64,000 nt of DNA from Tillus elongatus (taxonomy: Eukaryota; Arthropoda; Insecta; Coleoptera; Cleridae): assembly GCA_964006375.1 (NCBI GenBank), contig OZ023267.1:25790739-25854738 (forward strand). Reading direction: 5' to 3'. The notes below the pieces were generated by a model. The model ran no database searches. It worked only from the letters and a program-made list of their open reading frames with translations, and was not told the DNA's origin. Made by a program: the position numbers and the translations under genes. This document shows positions 62,847-64,000 of this stretch, piece after piece (the first letter of the stretch is position 1; each line of letters opens with the position of its first letter).

Positions 62847-63053
62847 GTAGTGGTAGTAGTAGTAGTAGCAGTGGTGGGGAGGCCAACGCCAAGCAAGTAG
62901 GCCACAATGGGCCTTTTTTGCCAACCCCAGCAACCCAGCAACCATGCTCTACTCTTCCTCGGTTCCGTCGCCAAACCGCCCCGACCTCGAGATGAAGGCC
63001 ATGACGGTCTTCAATTGGACGGTACTTACCTGATTCCTCCGCAGAGTCCTTGA
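62847..63053 (-). other. 3' untranslated region and (TAC)n tail of the retrotransposon
   Basis: Between the stop at 63054 and the array. On the minus strand it ends GTTGGCCTCCCCACCACTGC followed by TAC repeats (plus-strand GTAGTAGTAG at 62850-62870). The tail joins the satellite unit at its GGTAGTGG. Confidence 0.65.
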
Positions 63054-64000
63054 TCAGAACAATTCTGCTCGAAGACTCCCAAAAGCCTCGCATTCACACA
63101 GGTAGTGGTAGGACGTTTCTTCATCCTCGCCACATTCCTGGCAAATGGGATCCCTCTCTACGCCTATCAATGTGAGGTGTCTTCTAAGGGCGCAGTGGCC
63201 TGTCAGCACCCCGAGGATGCGGCGAAGCGTAGGTCGACTCCTTCCGAGTAGCCAGACAGCTTTATCTCTGTCCGGCCCCTCCACGAAGTCCCTCGCCTGC
63301 CTGCAGCCATCAACCGACCCCCAGTGCCTCTCCATTGCTTCCTCGGTCCACCTGTCTAAGACGACAGAGACTGTCTTCCTACTTATGCCTATCGCAGGCT
63401 CCGGGCCACAGAACGGCCGCCGGGAACCAAGCTTTGCGAGATTATTCGCCACCTCATTCCCCGCCACGCCACAGTGTCCCGGAACCCACACCAGTTGCAC
63501 CTCCTTCGTCCTGGCTAGCCCTCTGAGGGCGTCAGCGCACTCCTGAACCAGGGGTGACCTGATTCTGGCCGCGCAGACTGCCCGGAGGACCGCCTGGCTA
63601 TCCGAGCAAATGCACACACATTTCTCGGGACTCATCTTCACATCCTGTCTATTGGCCACAGACAGGATAGCATACGCCTCTGTTTCGAATGCCGTGGTGT
63701 ATGCGCCAAGAGCATAGCTCTCGCGCACCCCCAGGCCCTCGATGTATATTCCTGCCCCGGAGGATTGCTGGTCCTCCAGCCGCGATCCGTCGGTGAAACA
63801 GACCAGGCTTGCGGGCTGGAATGTAACCTCATTTTCCCTCCACTGATCCCTACTGGGGATCCTGAGGGTGTATGGCCTAGTCAACCTAATATCGTCCTCG
63901 GCATCCCTCACCTTTATGGCGGAAATCGGAATTTCCTTTTCCACCTCCTTGGCGACTCTTGCATGCCCTATTACTGCTCCCTCTCCGCTCCAGTTACCTG
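63054..64000 (-). CDS. Non-LTR retrotransposon ORF2, RNase H and C-terminal zinc-knuckle end, cut by window edge
   Basis: Open on the minus strand from the right window edge (GNWSGEGAVIGHARVAKEV...) to the stop at 63054, so it is the C-terminal part of a longer protein. Its RNase H domain shows CFTDGSRLEDQQSSGAGIYI (first Asp), AFETEAYAILSVAN (Glu), CICSDSQAVLRAVCA (Asp) and WVPGHCGVAGNEVANNLAK, where the last acidic residue expected after the Ala is Asn. LDRWTEEAMERHW and RRILGVLTGHCALRRHLTLI follow, then CQECGEDEETSYHYLCEC, a CxxC-x-H-x-C knuckle. RT followed by RNase H and this tail suggests the I/LOA/R1 group. About 57% GC against about 30% around it points to a young or foreign element. 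Confidence 0.85.
   Translation of the reverse strand, partial: GNWSGEGAVIGHARVAKEVEKEIPISAIKVRDAEDDIRLTRPYTLRIPSRDQWRENEVTFQPASLVCFTDGSRLEDQQSSGAGIYIEGLGVRESYALGAYTTAFETEAYAILSVANRQDVKMSPEKCVCICSDSQAVLRAVCAARIRSPLVQECADALRGLARTKEVQLVWVPGHCGVAGNEVANNLAKLGSRRPFCGPEPAIGISRKTVSVVLDRWTEEAMERHWGSVDGCRQARDFVEGPDRDKAVWLLGRSRPTLRRILGVLTGHCALRRHLTLIGVERDPICQECGEDEETSYHYLCECEAFGSLRAELF

Noticed and set aside
63145..63546. 133-residue plus-strand frame in the GC-rich end
   Set aside because: Antisense shadow of the RNase H frame; long frames are expected in GC-rich sequence.

Overview
This is a repeat-dense, AT-rich (roughly 30% GC) animal nuclear sequence, almost certainly from an insect. The evidence is its transposon complement: jockey-type and I-type non-LTR retrotransposons, Penelope-like elements, two kinds of Tc1/mariner-superfamily transposase, tRNA-derived SINEs, and very long (TA)n arrays. 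A beetle is my guess, but nothing here proves the order. I see no complete host gene. The only host-like coding signal is one 86-bp exon with good splice sites (6966-7051), so much of the window may be intron or intergenic DNA.

Layout. 1-2640: two head-to-head Penelope-like copies, one carrying a foldback element and a TA array grown out of its C-terminal codons. 2737-6800: several copies of the dominant repeat, here called the TA-core family. 6966-7051: candidate host exon. 7408-11794: two tandem 2.1-2.2 kb non-coding elements. 12640-18220: TA-core pieces and two decayed mariner-type transposons. 19385-21750: retrotransposon scraps, then a nearly intact mariner-type transposon. 23065-30985: TA-core copies invaded by jockey and Penelope fragments. 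32160-35100: decayed I-type retrotransposon with reverse transcriptase and RNase H. 37238-42942: TA-core copies and a long jockey-type ORF. 42953-45020: intact mariner-superfamily transposon with 341-bp inverted repeats. 45436-59360: more TA-core copies, a head-to-head jockey pair, and a transposon with inverted repeats of about 310 bp. 60116-60760: two SINEs. 61080-62846: satellite-like array with an internal inversion. 62847-64000: GC-rich end of an RNase H-bearing retrotransposon.

The most interesting system is the TA-core family. Its copies start with TAGYGAATTTTC, which folds back on itself. They carry an expanded (TA)n core, then a conserved tract of several hundred bases. They end in a second, inverted copy of the start (GAAAATTCACTA), followed within about 25 bp by a short hairpin (ACGCA-loop-TGCGT) and CCAGACTTTT. 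That asymmetric layout is what is known for Helentron-type (Helitron-like) non-autonomous elements; the assignment is inference. Mariner-type elements use the TA arrays as landing sites, other elements land elsewhere in the family, and family copies nest in each other. The window is therefore a layered record of insertions.

Most long open frames over TA arrays, which read as alternating Tyr-Ile, are artefacts of the microsatellite and are not annotated as genes.
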